64,000 nucleotides of DNA from NCBI RefSeq assembly GCF_018691265.1, contig NW_024881316.1:11530819-11594818 (forward strand). Direction: 5' to 3'. The notes under the pieces are model-generated. The model saw only the letters and a list, made by a program, of their open reading frames with translations. It had not been told where the DNA came from and made no database searches. Positions 63,842 to 64,000 of the stretch are shown here, piece after piece (position 1 is the stretch's first letter; every line of letters starts with the position of its first letter). The position numbers were made by a program, and so were the translations under genes. The stretch is from Tyto alba. Its lineage: Eukaryota > Chordata > Aves > Strigiformes > Tytonidae.

Positions 63842-64000
63842 TCTATGTGTTGATGCTTCAGTGCAGAAATGCAAGGGACCATCAAGGAATTTTTTGCAAT
63901 TAATTCCTTCATGTTAGGCATGGGCAGATGGCCCGGATGTGGCTCTTACCATCAGGCATAGCTTGCTGATGATATTCTTACCATCGTCTGATTTCACTGT

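Noticed and set aside
1..64000. CRISPR arrays, operons or bacterial features
   Set aside because: The window is vertebrate DNA; no regularly spaced direct repeats of that kind occur.

Overview
The window looks like nuclear DNA from a bird. It holds several decayed CR1 LINE fragments with the usual avian 3' end, three kinds of avian-type retroviral LTR, and one complete, intron-free coding sequence for the serotonin receptor 5-HT1E. The LTRs at about 1.1-2.0 kb and 11.2-12.1 kb resemble, from memory, a family common in songbird genomes, so a passerine is plausible but not proven. Most of the window is AT-rich, gene-poor DNA, which fits the large gene desert that surrounds HTR1E in other amniotes.

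Layout. (1) 1-5638: the 5' part of a broken class I (gammaretrovirus-like) endogenous retrovirus on the minus strand. Read right to left it has a 5' LTR, a primer-binding site that best fits tRNA-Arg, gag, protease, RT and integrase up to the window edge. It carries stops, frameshifts, a D-N-G protease site and a large deletion where RNase H should be. (2) A different LTR (1069 to about 2022, plus strand) is inserted in its RT. A second copy of that LTR family lies at 11179-12058 in the opposite orientation as a solo LTR. (3) 5.6-34 kb: no convincing gene; CR1 fragments, a likely class II LTR near 18.2-18.4 kb, homopolymer runs and small tandem repeats. (4) 34.4-35.9 kb: HTR1E on the minus strand, 364 codons, with a strong predicted 3' splice site 179 bp upstream of the ATG, an ATC microsatellite just after the stop codon and a candidate poly(A) signal. 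(5) 36-64 kb: the upstream side of HTR1E, again without a supported coding gene. It holds a solo ERVL-like LTR with a 5-bp target duplication (53285-54099), a MIR-like SINE relic near 51.1 kb, CR1 ends, a G-rich potential quadruplex near 61.26 kb and short tandem duplications.

Functionally there is one gene. HTR1E encodes a Gi/o-coupled serotonin receptor, and nothing else in the window appears to act with it. Upstream non-coding exons of HTR1E probably lie to the right of 35.9 kb, but I could not place them. I found no sign of an undescribed multi-gene system.
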